The notes under the pieces are model-generated. The model did not search any database, was not told where the DNA came from, and worked only from the letters and a program-made list of their open reading frames with translations. From DATBLE01 sp036555585 (GTDB lineage: Bacteria; Actinomycetota; Thermoleophilia; Gaiellales; Gaiellaceae): a stretch of 64,000 nt of DNA. Positions within the stretch are counted from its first letter, which is position 1, and each line of letters begins with the position of its first letter. A program made the position numbers and the translations under genes. Positions 56,539 to 64,000 of the stretch are shown in pieces. The stretch spans positions 124,001 to 188,000 of the forward strand of contig DATBLE010000012.1 of the NCBI GenBank assembly GCA_036555585.1. Reading direction: 5' to 3'.

Positions 56539-57593
56539 GCCTGGTCCCGGTAGTGCGCGAGGGCGCGATCGACCAGCGCCTCCGCCGAGCCCACGTCGCC
56601 TGCCAGCCCGGCGGCGTTCTCGGCCATCCGCGCCTCGTCGACCTCCAGGCCCTCGAGCGACCGCCGCGCCGCCGCCGCCGCGCCGCCCGCGAAGGCGAGC
56701 GCGGACGAGAGCGCGGGCCACTCCGCCTGCCAGGCGCCGGCCGCACGCTCGAGCTCGTGGTCGCCGCCGGTCAGCAGCCCGGCCTGGGCGTGGACGAGGC
56801 GTGCGCAGGCACGCGCGAGCACCGCGGCCGCCGGGTTCCGCTTGTGCGGCATCGAGGAGGAGCCCCCTCCCGCGGCCTCGGAGACCTCGCCGACTTCGTT
56901 CTGCGCGAGCAGCACGACGTCGAGCCCGACCTTGCCGCACGCCGCGGCGACCGCGTCGAGCGCGCCGGCCAGCTCGGCGACCGGGCCGCGGTCGGCATGC
57001 CAGGGAACGACCGGCTCGTCGAGCCCGAGCTCGGCGGCGAACCGCGAGGCGAGCTTCGGGTCGAGCGTTCCCACGGGCCCTCCCAGCTGGGCCGGCAGGC
57101 GCACTCCGGCGAGCCGGCGCCGGGCATCGACGAGCGCCACGAGCCACCGCGCCGCCTGCGACCCGAAGGTGACAGGCGCTGCACGCTGGAGCAGCGTCCG
57201 CCCGGCCGTCACCGTCGCGCGATGCCTCTCGGCCAGCGCCGCGCAGGCCGCGGCTGCTCCGTCGAGCTCGGGCAGGATCAGCGACCGGGCGTTGCGCGCG
57301 ACCAGCATCGCCGCCGTGTCGAGGATGTCCTGGCTCGTCGCCGGGCCGTGGGCCTCCGGCGCGCGCTCGCGGAGCGCCCGCGCCAGCGGGACGACCGGGC
57401 TCGCGTCGGCTCGCCCCTCCTCGCAGAGCGCCTCGACGTCGTAGTGCTCCGGCCGGAACACGTCGTCCGGCACGTCCGCACCGGTCACGCGGGCCAGCGC
57501 CCGCTCGGCCTCCAGCATCGCCGCCAGCCACGCCTGGTCGGAGACCGCCTCGCGCAGCGGCGCCGGCACGTACAGCGGCCCGAAGGTCGTCAA
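56535..57593 (-). CDS. pcaB: 3-carboxy-cis,cis-muconate cycloisomerase
   Basis: 352 residues, fumarase/aspartase superfamily with GSSSMPHKRNP. GRTLLQRAAPVTFG and the PAQLGGPVGTL segment match PcaB. Shorter than the about 450 of many PcaB, with a trimmed C-terminal domain. Acts between PcaGH and PcaC. Overlaps pcaG by 4 bases. Confidence 0.93.
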   Translation of the reverse strand: MTTFGPLYVPAPLREAVSDQAWLAAMLEAERALARVTGADVPDDVFRPEHYDVEALCEEGRADASPVVPLARALRERAPEAHGPATSQDILDTAAMLVARNARSLILPELDGAAAACAALAERHRATVTAGRTLLQRAAPVTFGSQAARWLVALVDARRRLAGVRLPAQLGGPVGTLDPKLASRFAAELGLDEPVVPWHADRGPVAELAGALDAVAAACGKVGLDVVLLAQNEVGEVSEAAGGGSSSMPHKRNPAAAVLARACARLVHAQAGLLTGGDHELERAAGAWQAEWPALSSALAFAGGAAAAARRSLEGLEVDEARMAENAAGLAGDVGSAEALVDRALAHYRDQA

Positions 57594-58078
57594 TGCGCGA
57601 AGAAGACGGTGTGGCCGTCGCCCTGCATGCGGATATCGAACCGCAAGGCGCCGTCCTCCGCCTCGGCGACGAGCGTCGCACGGCTCGTCTCGTCGAGACC
57701 GGCGAGCACCGGATCGGCCGCGTTCGCGTCCGCGTCGTCCGGAAAGTAGACGCGGGTCAGCTCGTGCTTGAGCAGGCCGCGTGCGAAGACGAGGACGTCG
57801 AAGCGCGGCGCCTCGCCGGGAAACGTCCCCGGCTTCGTGACGACGAACGAGAAGCGCCCCTCCGAGTCGGTGCCGCTCCGTCCCCAGCGCCGCCCGACCG
57901 GGTCCCAGAGCTCGACCATCCCGTCCGGGATGGGCGTCCCCTGCCCGTCGACGACCACCCCGATCAGGCGCAGCGCAGCCGGGTCGCGGGGGTCGGCGAG
58001 CTCGTTCTGGGGCGCGCGGGAGAGGCCGATCGAGTAGAACGGCCCGACCGTCTGCGACGGCGTCCGCGGCAGCGTCAC
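57590..58078 (-). CDS. pcaG: Protocatechuate 3,4-dioxygenase alpha chain
   Basis: 162 residues, intradiol dioxygenase beta-sandwich: TPSQTVGPFYSIGL, GTPIPDGMVELWDPVGRRWGRSGTD, FSFVVTKPG. As expected for the alpha chain, the iron ligands are lacking. Short compared with about 200. GTG 58078 overlaps pcaH by 4 bases. Confidence 0.93.
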   Translation of the reverse strand: MTLPRTPSQTVGPFYSIGLSRAPQNELADPRDPAALRLIGVVVDGQGTPIPDGMVELWDPVGRRWGRSGTDSEGRFSFVVTKPGTFPGEAPRFDVLVFARGLLKHELTRVYFPDDADANAADPVLAGLDETSRATLVAEAEDGALRFDIRMQGDGHTVFFAH

Positions 58079-58803
58079 CGCGGGTTCTCCAGCGGCGTGG
58101 TGCCCGCGCCGCCGCGGCCCATGACGATGTCCCACTGGTAGCCGAGCGCCCACTCGGGCTGGGTGGTGTCGAGGTCGAAGCGCGCGACCAGGAGCGCTCG
58201 CGCCCCGGGGTCGCGCACGGAGGTGGCGATCGGGTCGAACTCCATCAGCGGGTCGCCCGGGAAGTACATCTGCGTGACCAGCCGCTGTGTGAACTGCCGG
58301 CCGAAGATCGAGAAGTGGATGTGGTTCGGCCGCCACGCGTTCTCGTGGTTGCCCCACGGGTACGAGCCCGGCTTGATCGTCACGAACCGGTAGCGCCCGT
58401 CGTCGTCGGTCAGGCAGCGGCCCGCGCCGGAGAAGTTCGGGTCGAGCGGCGCCGGGTGCTGGTCGACCTCATGGCGGTAGCGGCCGCCGGCGTTCGCCTG
58501 CCAGATCTCGACGAGCGTGCCGCGGAGCGGGCGGCCCTCCTCGTCGAGCACCCGGCCGGTGACGATGATCCGCTCGCCGATCGGCTCCCCCGGGTGCTGC
58601 CGGGTGAGGTCGTCGTCGAGCTCGCCGAGCGCGTCCTCGCCGAACACCGGGCCGTCCAGCGAGTGGAACTCCTCCGGCAGCGTCACCAGCGGCCGCTCGG
58701 CCACCCGCCACCGCGTTGACCGGTAGCCCGGGTAGTCGACCTGTACCTCGGGGCCGGCGTCCGGATCGTCCGGGAGGACGACCGGCGATTCGCCTTCCGC
58801 CAT
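58075..58803 (-). CDS. pcaH: Protocatechuate 3,4-dioxygenase beta chain
   Basis: 242 residues. The non-haem Fe(III) ligands are visible: Tyr in RYRHEVDQHP and in KPGSYPWGNHENAW, His in RPNHIHFSIFG (two His). Cleaves the aromatic ring with the alpha chain. Strong AAAGGAGG before ATG 58803, inside the end of pcaJ. Confidence 0.95.
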   Translation of the reverse strand: MAEGESPVVLPDDPDAGPEVQVDYPGYRSTRWRVAERPLVTLPEEFHSLDGPVFGEDALGELDDDLTRQHPGEPIGERIIVTGRVLDEEGRPLRGTLVEIWQANAGGRYRHEVDQHPAPLDPNFSGAGRCLTDDDGRYRFVTIKPGSYPWGNHENAWRPNHIHFSIFGRQFTQRLVTQMYFPGDPLMEFDPIATSVRDPGARALLVARFDLDTTQPEWALGYQWDIVMGRGGAGTTPLENPR

Positions 58804-59522
58804 CAGCCGCCTCCTTTCGTTCGCAGAGCACGGAGCGCATCGAGCTCGGCGTCGGTCGGGGGCTCGGTCTCGCCGAGGTCGTCGGCGACGAGCAGATCCC
58901 AGCCGGTTGCGGCCAGCACGTCTCCGACCTCCACGCCGGGGTGCACCGCGACGAGCGCGAGCTCGCCGTCGCGCCGCTCGAGCAGGCCGAGGTCGGTGAT
59001 CACGACCCGGAGGTTGTCGCCGAGGCTGGTGGTGAAGTCGAGCTGCTCGACGAAGGCGCGCGGCGAGTGGCGCAGCAACACGAAGACGTGCTCGACGCCG
59101 AGCGCGATCTCGGGTGCCCCGCCGCCCCCCGGCAGCCGCACCGCAGGGGCCTCGTACGGGCCGATCACCGTGCTGTTCAGGTTGCCGTGCCGGTCGATCT
59201 GAGCGGCGCCGAGGAAGCCGACGTCGATGCGGCCGCTCTGCAGCCAGTAGCTGAAGATCTCCGGCACCGACACGACAGCGTCGGCGGTCTCGGCCAGCTC
59301 CCCGTCGCCGATCGAGAGCGGGAGCTCGACCGGCTTTGCGCCGATCGTGCCGCTCTCGTAGATCAGCACGCAACCGGGCGCATGCGTGTGCCGCGCGAGG
59401 TTGGCGGCGAGGCTGGGCAGGCCGATCCCGACGAAGCAGACGTTGTCGTCGGTCAGCCGGCGCGAGGCGGCGACCGCCATCATCTCGTCCGCGGTGTACG
59501 TGGCCGTCACGGCCGCGCTCAT
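58803..59522 (-). CDS. pcaJ: 3-oxoadipate CoA-transferase subunit B
   Basis: 239 residues, CoA-transferase family I: FVGIGLPSLAANLARHTHAPGCVLIYESGTIG (the active Glu follows Tyr in YESG), GAAQIDRHGNLNSTVIG, LPGGGGAPEIALG. Activates 3-oxoadipate to its CoA ester. The nearby thiolase pcaF is absent from the window. It is one base from pcaH. Confidence 0.85.
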   Translation of the reverse strand: MSAAVTATYTADEMMAVAASRRLTDDNVCFVGIGLPSLAANLARHTHAPGCVLIYESGTIGAKPVELPLSIGDGELAETADAVVSVPEIFSYWLQSGRIDVGFLGAAQIDRHGNLNSTVIGPYEAPAVRLPGGGGAPEIALGVEHVFVLLRHSPRAFVEQLDFTTSLGDNLRVVITDLGLLERRDGELALVAVHPGVEVGDVLAATGWDLLVADDLGETEPPTDAELDALRALRTKGGG

Positions 59523-59531
59523 GCGCGCTCC

Positions 59532-59553
59532 TTAACGGTGCCAGGCACGGTAA
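59532..59553. repeat. Palindromic repeat, GTGCCAGGCAC type, copy 1
   Basis: TTAACGGTGCCAGGCAC followed by GGTAA. GTGCC-A-GGCAC is a perfect inner palindrome. Lies in the 103-base gap between pcaI and pcaJ. Confidence 0.65.
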
Positions 59554-59588
59554 AGACCCTGCTCGGAGCGGAGTTCCCGCCCCTGTTC

Positions 59589-59611
59589 TTAACAGTGCCT
59601 GGCACGGTTAA
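59589..59611. repeat. Palindromic repeat, GTGCCTGGCAC type, copy 2
   Basis: TTAACAGTGCCTGGCAC followed by GGTTAA, 57 bases from copy 1. The TTAAC/GTTAA ends extend the palindrome to 23 bases with one mismatch. Confidence 0.65.
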
Positions 59612-59625
59612 CGCGGTGGATGCGC

Positions 59626-60477
59626 TCACGCCGGAACGGCCTCGGCCAGGCTCGCCCGGTAGCTCTCGACGTCGGCGGTCTCGACCACGTGCCGGCGCAT
59701 CCAGGCGAGGAACGTATCGCGGTCGCGGCTGATCTCGTCCCAGGCGACGTAGAAGCCGTTGTCGCGCTCGTAGTAGCCGTGTGCATACGAGGGATGCGCG
59801 CCGTGCGGCGCGAGGCAGACCGCGTCGAGCACCCAGCCGGGCAGGACGAGGCAGCCCGGCCTGGGCTCGAGCTCGTCGACCATCTCCTCCACGGTCGCGA
59901 TCGCGCGCTTCGAGGCCAGCACCGCCTCCTTCTGCACGCCCGTGATCCCCCAGAGCTGGACGTTGCCGCGCCGGTCGGCCTGCTGCGCGTGGATGATCCC
60001 GACGTCGGGCCGGTGCGCGGGGACGGCGGCGAGCTCCTCCCCCGTGAACGGGCACGTCACCCGTTCGACACGCGTCCGCGAAGGCAGGTCGCCGCCCCGG
60101 TAGCCGCGCAGGACGCCGAACGGGAGGTTGGCCGCGCCGGCGGCGTAGGCCGCGGCCATGCCCGCGTGCGAGTGCTCCTCGAGCTCGAGCGGCGCAGGCC
60201 AGCCGTGCTCGACCGCGTCGCGGAAGCGGTGGAGGGAGCCGACGCCGGGATTGCCGCCCCACGAGAACACGAGCTTCTGCGCGCAGCCCATCCCGATCAG
60301 CTGGTCGTAGACGATGTCGGGCGTCATCCGGACGAGCGTCAGGTCGCGGCGCTCCTGGCGGATCAGCTCATGCCCGGCGGCGTGCGGGATCAGGTGCGTG
60401 AACCCCTCCAGCGCGACGACGTCGCCGTCGCGCACGTGCTCGGCGACCGCATCGCACAGCGGGGCGATCGTCGCCAT
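59626..60477 (-). CDS. pcaI: 3-oxoadipate CoA-transferase subunit A
   Basis: 283 residues, CoA-transferase alpha chain: DGDVVALEGFTHLIPHAAGHELIRQ, PDIVYDQLIGMGCAQKLVFSWGGNPGVGS. First gene of the protocatechuate operon. It has a canonical promoter (60514 and 60538), not a leaderless one. The C-terminal half VGIIHAQQADRRGNVQLWG is typical. Confidence 0.85.
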   Translation of the reverse strand: MATIAPLCDAVAEHVRDGDVVALEGFTHLIPHAAGHELIRQERRDLTLVRMTPDIVYDQLIGMGCAQKLVFSWGGNPGVGSLHRFRDAVEHGWPAPLELEEHSHAGMAAAYAAGAANLPFGVLRGYRGGDLPSRTRVERVTCPFTGEELAAVPAHRPDVGIIHAQQADRRGNVQLWGITGVQKEAVLASKRAIATVEEMVDELEPRPGCLVLPGWVLDAVCLAPHGAHPSYAHGYYERDNGFYVAWDEISRDRDTFLAWMRRHVVETADVESYRASLAEAVPA

Positions 60478-60513
60478 CAGCGGGAGAGAGGATGCGTCAT
60501 CGCGGCGCCAGGG

Positions 60514-60543
60514 ACGCTATGGCTCCGTCTGTCCACTTGTCAA
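60514..60543 (-). promoter_or_regulatory. Canonical promoter of the pca operon
   Basis: Minus-strand TTGACA (60538-60543), 18-base spacer, TAGCGT (60514-60519), then a leader of about 30 nt before ATG 60477. One of few good -35 boxes in this window, as expected for a regulated operon. Confidence 0.6.
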
Positions 60544-60561
60544 TACACCTTCCCAAGTATT
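60542..60561. promoter_or_regulatory. Putative IclR operator
   Basis: AATAC (60542-60546) / GTATT (60557-60561) inverted repeat that overlaps the -35 box of the pca promoter and lies 13 bases before the IclR start. Short arms make it tentative. Confidence 0.35.
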
Positions 60562-60574
60562 AGAACAACAGGCG

Positions 60575-61387
60575 GTGCAGCAGCGGGAACGAACCTCGTC
60601 GGGGCGTCGTGCCCACTCGCAGTCGCTGGAGCGAGGCCTGGCGATCCTCTCGTCGTTCACGTCGGTCCGGCCGTTGCTCGGGGTCAGCGAGCTGGCCCGC
60701 GAGGTCGGCTTGAACAGGAGCACCACGCACCGCTACATCGCCACGCTCGCCGCGCTCGGCTACCTCCAGCAGGACGCGTTGACCAAGAAGTACCGGCTCG
60801 GGCCCCGGGTCGTCGACCTCGGCTTCTCGGCGATCAACTCGATGGAGCTGCGCGAGATCTCCGCGCCGCACCTCCAGCGGCTGAGCGACGAGAGCGGGCA
60901 CACCGTGAACATGGCGATTCTCGACGGGGCCGACATCGTCTACATCGAGCGCTGCCGCAGCTCGCGCAGGGGCCAGCGGGAGATCGACCTCAACCTGCAC
61001 GTCGGCTCGCGCCTGCCCGCCTACTGCACCTCGATGGGCAAGGCGTTGCTCGCGTTCCTGCCCGACGAGGAGCGGAACGCGGCGGTCGAGCGCGTGCAGT
61101 TCAGCAGGCTCGGCCCGAACACGCGCACGAGCCGCCAGGCGCTGCTCGAGGACCTCGAGCGCGTCCGCGCCATCGGCATCGCCGTCAACGACGAGGAGCT
61201 CGCGTACGGACTGCGGTCGATCGCCGTGCCGGTCCGGGGCGCGTCCGGCGACGTCGTGGCCGCGATCAACCTCGCCGTGCACCGGACGATGGTCTCGCTC
61301 GACGACCTGATCGTGCGCCTCGGCCCCGCCCTGACGCGCTGTGCCGGCGAGATCTCCGCGCGGCTCGGCTATCGCAACCCGGCCTAG
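60575..61387 (+). CDS. IclR-family regulator of the pca operon
   Basis: 270 residues. N-terminal winged helix (SLERGLAILSSFTSVRPLLGVSELAREVGLNRSTTHRYIATLAALGYL) and C-terminal IclR effector domain (GHTVNMAILDGADIVYIERC, YCTSMGKALLAFLP, GYGLRSIAVPVRG-like). PcaR/PobR/PcaU of other bacteria are of this family and respond to 3-oxoadipate or related acids. Divergent from pcaI. GTG 60575 is the only plausible start before the homology. Confidence 0.88.
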   Translation: MQQRERTSSGRRAHSQSLERGLAILSSFTSVRPLLGVSELAREVGLNRSTTHRYIATLAALGYLQQDALTKKYRLGPRVVDLGFSAINSMELREISAPHLQRLSDESGHTVNMAILDGADIVYIERCRSSRRGQREIDLNLHVGSRLPAYCTSMGKALLAFLPDEERNAAVERVQFSRLGPNTRTSRQALLEDLERVRAIGIAVNDEELAYGLRSIAVPVRGASGDVVAAINLAVHRTMVSLDDLIVRLGPALTRCAGEISARLGYRNPA

Positions 61388-61394
61388 CCACGAC

Positions 61395-62111
61395 TCACGA
61401 GACGCCGAGGAGGGCCTGGGCCGTGGCGCGGTCGCCCCGGAACTCCCGGGTCGTCGCCCGGTACGACACCTCTCCCTTCGTCATGATCACGACGCGATCG
61501 GCGAGGGCGACGGCGACGTGCAGGTTCTGCTCGACGACGATCGCGGAGAGGCCCCGCTCGCGCAGGCCGGCGATGGTCTCGGTGACCAGGTCGACGAGCC
61601 GCGGCGCGAGCCCCTCGGACGGCTCGTCGAACAGCAGCACCTTCGGGTTGGCGAGCAGCGCGCGGCCGATCGCGACCATCTGCTGCTCGCCGCCGGAGAG
61701 CTCGTTGCCGCGATGCCGGCGGCGCTCCCGCAGGCGCGGGAGCAGCTCGTAGACGTCGTCGAGCGTCCACTCGGCCGGGCGGCCGGCCACGGCCCGCCGG
61801 GCGAGCTTCAGGTTCTCCTCGACCGTCAGGCGCGCGAAGATCCGCCTCCCCTGCGGAACGATCGCGATCCCGGCCCGCGCGATCTCGTGCGCGTCCTCGC
61901 CGACGAGCTCGCGACCTTCGAGCCTGATCGACCCGGCCCTGGCGCGCACGAGGCCCATGAGCGTGTTCACCAGCGTCGTCTTCCCCACGCCGTTCCGCCC
62001 GAGCACGGCGACGACCTCGCCCTCGTGCACGTCGAGGTCGATTCCGTGCAGGACGTCGCCGGTGTCGCCGTAGCCGGCGCGGACGTCCCGGATCTCGAGC
62101 AGCGCGGTCAC
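61395..62111 (-). CDS. livF: Branched-chain/aromatic acid ABC transporter ATPase LivF
   Basis: 238 residues: Walker A LGRNGVGKTT, signature NELSGGEQQM, Walker B LLFDEPSEGLAP, PQGRRIF typical of LivF. Last gene of the livHMGF operon, 4-base overlap with livG. Location beside the pca cluster suggests import of hydroxybenzoates or other aromatic acids; classic amino-acid uptake is the alternative. Confidence 0.92.
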   Translation of the reverse strand: MTALLEIRDVRAGYGDTGDVLHGIDLDVHEGEVVAVLGRNGVGKTTLVNTLMGLVRARAGSIRLEGRELVGEDAHEIARAGIAIVPQGRRIFARLTVEENLKLARRAVAGRPAEWTLDDVYELLPRLRERRRHRGNELSGGEQQMVAIGRALLANPKVLLFDEPSEGLAPRLVDLVTETIAGLRERGLSAIVVEQNLHVAVALADRVVIMTKGEVSYRATTREFRGDRATAQALLGVS

Positions 62112-62878
62112 GAGGTGAAGAGCTGCTCCATCCGGTCGCCGGGGCCGAGGTACGCCTCCTGGACGACGGGCGACGTGCGGATCTCCTCCGGCGGACCGGT
62201 CGCGATCAGCCGTCCCGCGTCCAGCACCGAGATCACCGTCGCCAGCTCGAACACGATGTCCATGTCGTGCTCGACGATCATCAGCGTCAGCTCCTGCGGC
62301 AACCCGCCGATCAGGGCCATGAACTGCCGCGCCTCGGTGCGCGACATCCCGGCGGTCGGCTCGTCCAGGAGCAGCAGGCGCGGCTCGGTGGCCAGCGCGA
62401 GCGCGACCTCGAGCTGCCGCCGGTGCCCGTACGACAGCGATCCGGCGTCGGTCTCGCCCAGGCCGGTCAGTCCGACGAGCTCGAGCAGCTCCTCGGAGCG
62501 GTCGTCGACGTCCCGGAAGCGGCCGACCGGGAGCACCGCGTTGCGTGCATGCCCGAGCTTCCGCTGCACCGCCACCGCGACGTTCTCGCGCGCCGTGAGC
62601 TCGTCGAAGAGGCTCGAGTGCTGGAACGTCCGGCCGACGCCGAGCCGCGTGCGCCGGTGCGGCCCGCGGCGGGTGACGTCGACGCCGAGGAACCGGATGC
62701 GCCCGGAGGTCGCCCGGACGGTTCCGGAGATCAGGTGGAAGAGCGTCGACTTGCCGGCGCCGTTCGGCCCGATCAGCGCGTGGCGCGAGCCCGCTGCGAC
62801 CTCGAGCGTCACCGAGTCGACCGCGCGCAGCTCCCCGTAGCGGCGGCCGACGTCCGCGAGCTCGAGCACGGGCGTCAT
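62108..62878 (-). CDS. livG: Branched-chain/aromatic acid ABC transporter ATPase LivG
   Basis: 256 residues: Walker A IGPNGAGKST, GVGRTFQHSSLFDELTARENV (LivG type), signature LSYGHRRQLEVALA, Walker B LLLLDEPTAGMS, H-switch VEHDMDIVF. ATG 62878 overlaps livM by 4 bases. Confidence 0.92.
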   Translation of the reverse strand: MTPVLELADVGRRYGELRAVDSVTLEVAAGSRHALIGPNGAGKSTLFHLISGTVRATSGRIRFLGVDVTRRGPHRRTRLGVGRTFQHSSLFDELTARENVAVAVQRKLGHARNAVLPVGRFRDVDDRSEELLELVGLTGLGETDAGSLSYGHRRQLEVALALATEPRLLLLDEPTAGMSRTEARQFMALIGGLPQELTLMIVEHDMDIVFELATVISVLDAGRLIATGPPEEIRTSPVVQEAYLGPGDRMEQLFTS

Positions 62879-63819
62879 CGCACCACCCTCCGCTGGAGCC
62901 GGCGCCCGCCGCTCACGAGCCCGCCCGGCAGCAGGTATACGACGAGCACGAAGACGGCGCCGAGGACGAGCTGCCAGTGCGACGAGAGCGCGTCGGAGAG
63001 CTGGTCGCGCATGACGTAGTAGAAGGCGGCGCCGAGCACGGCGCCGAGCAGCGTCCGCTGGCCGCCGATCACGATCACGACCACGGCCACCGCGGAGACG
63101 TCGAACGACATCCCGTCGGGCGAGAAGTACTTCGACTGCTGGCACGCCAGTGCTCCCGCGAAGCCGGCGATCGCGCCGGCGAGCGTGAACACCGCCAGCT
63201 TCGAGAGCGGCACGCTGTAGCCGAGGGAGCCCATCCGCTCCTCGTTGCCGCGGATCCCGGCCAGCGCGCGCCCGAACGGCGAGGCGACCACGAACTTGAG
63301 CGCCACGTAGCCGACCAGGAAGACGCCGAGCGTGTACCAGTAGAAGTGGTCGCTCGGCACGAGCCAGCTCGAGCTGCCGCCGAGCGTCGGCGCCGGGATG
63401 CCGTAGATCCCGTTCGAGCCGCCCGTGAGCGACGTCCAGTTGAGCGCGAGCACCCAGAGCAGCTGCCCGAAGGCGAGCGTGAGCATCAGGAAGTAGACGC
63501 CGCGGGAGCGGACCGCGAAGACGCCGGTGACCAGCGCGACGCCCGCGGCGACCCCGAGCGCGACGGCGAGCTGCGCGAACGCGTTCGGGGTCACGTGCAG
63601 CGCGAACAGCCCGGCTGCGTACCCGCCGACCCCGAAGTAGCCGGCGTGGCCGAGCGAGGGCAGCCCCGTGTAGCCGAGCAGGAGGTCGAGACTGGCTGCG
63701 AAGAGCCCGAAGATCAGGATCTCCGTGAGCAGGAATGTGCGGTAGGTGTCGAGCATCGCCGGCGCCGCGACGAGCAGGGCGAGCACGGCGAGCCTGGTCG
63801 CGAGCCCGGCCCGGGTCAC
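62875..63819 (-). CDS. livM: Branched-chain/aromatic acid ABC transporter permease LivM
   Basis: 314 residues, about nine helices. LivM motifs SLDLLLGYTGLPSLGHAGYFGVGGYAAGLFA and SPFGRALAGIRGNEERMGSLGYSV (coupling helix). ATG 63819 overlaps the livH stop by 4 bases. Confidence 0.93.
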   Translation of the reverse strand: MTRAGLATRLAVLALLVAAPAMLDTYRTFLLTEILIFGLFAASLDLLLGYTGLPSLGHAGYFGVGGYAAGLFALHVTPNAFAQLAVALGVAAGVALVTGVFAVRSRGVYFLMLTLAFGQLLWVLALNWTSLTGGSNGIYGIPAPTLGGSSSWLVPSDHFYWYTLGVFLVGYVALKFVVASPFGRALAGIRGNEERMGSLGYSVPLSKLAVFTLAGAIAGFAGALACQQSKYFSPDGMSFDVSAVAVVVIVIGGQRTLLGAVLGAAFYYVMRDQLSDALSSHWQLVLGAVFVLVVYLLPGGLVSGGRRLQRRVVR

Positions 63820-64000
63820 TTCCCGAACAGCCCCTGGGGCCGGGCGATCAGGATCAGCGCCATCGTGCCGAAGAGCGCGAACGGCGCGGCCTGCGGCAGG
63901 CCGTGCTCCTGTCCGAGGGCGACGCCGAGCGACTGGGCCTGCCCGATGATCAGCGACGCGACGAACGCCCCCGGGATCGAGCCGAGCCCGCCGACGACCA
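63816..64000 (-). CDS. livH: Branched-chain/aromatic acid ABC transporter permease LivH, C-terminal part
   Basis: C-terminal 61 residues of the LivH permease; the gene continues past the window edge. GGLGSIPGAFVASLIIG, then FGTMALILIARPQGLFGK, the usual LivH terminal helix and tail. Overlaps livM by 4 bases. Confidence 0.9.
   Translation of the reverse strand, partial: VVGGLGSIPGAFVASLIIGQAQSLGVALGQEHGLPQAAPFALFGTMALILIARPQGLFGK

Noticed and set aside
1..64000. CRISPR arrays, prophage, insertion sequences, rRNA and riboswitches
   Set aside because: No regularly spaced repeats, transposase, integrase or phage structural genes, and no recognisable riboswitch folds were seen. The only mobile element is the intein.

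Overview
The window looks like a chromosomal segment of a very GC-rich actinobacterium. Gene content, the dispersed purine cluster and the leaderless promoter style suggest a deep lineage such as Thermoleophilia (Gaiellales/Solirubrobacterales). That placement is inference, since no rRNA is present. Coding density is very high, there are no insertion sequences, prophage genes or CRISPR arrays, and no gene-free stretch exceeds about 270 bases. Many neighbours overlap by 1-10 bases. About two dozen genes have a TANNNT hexamer ending 6-8 nt before the start codon and no Shine-Dalgarno sequence, the arrangement of leaderless transcripts. This pattern was used to choose many starts.

Region 1 (1-23280) holds nearly all of de novo purine synthesis in blocks: purD(end)-purE, purB-purC-purS-purQ, purL-purF and purM-purN-purH. 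Between the blocks lie unrelated genes: a secreted GH26-like protein, a cupin with a divergent TetR regulator, a vapBC toxin-antitoxin pair, a STAND-type ATPase regulator with an OmpR-like DNA-binding domain, an ECHDC3-like protein, a GNAT-SnoaL fusion, an EamA transporter and a CtaG-like protein.

Region 2 (23281-34340) carries a threonine dehydratase-like enzyme, cystathionine beta-synthase and a cystathionine gamma-synthase/lyase (transsulfuration), a GST, an ArsB/NhaD-like permease divergent from a MarR regulator, two tandem AlkX/YcaQ-type DNA glycosylase paralogues, a metallo-beta-lactamase fold protein and a BolA/monothiol-glutaredoxin pair.

Region 3 (34341-46860) holds a SDR/glycogen-debranching-like/glycosyltransferase operon, a cation efflux gene, an FtsH-like AAA+ metalloprotease interrupted by a 337-residue class 3 intein with a LAGLIDADG endonuclease, its membrane-anchored neighbour, a sugar MFS transporter and a MOSC protein.

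Region 4 (46870-50830) is the most interesting: an SDR mannonate/fructuronate oxidoreductase, uronate isomerase, and a fusion of a gluconokinase-like domain to a LarA-type (nickel racemase/epimerase) domain. Together they suggest a route glucuronate -> fructuronate -> mannonate -> (2-epimerisation) gluconate -> 6-phosphogluconate, without mannonate dehydratase.

Region 5 (51040-64000) has tRNA-Val, a Zur-like regulator divergent from znuA-znuC-znuB with a Fur-type box, then the protocatechuate operon pcaI-J-H-G-B-D-C-pobA with a divergent IclR regulator, and a liv-type ABC transporter (livF, livG, livM, partial livH) that could import the aromatic acids. Five small palindromic repeat loci of three types sit at gene ends.
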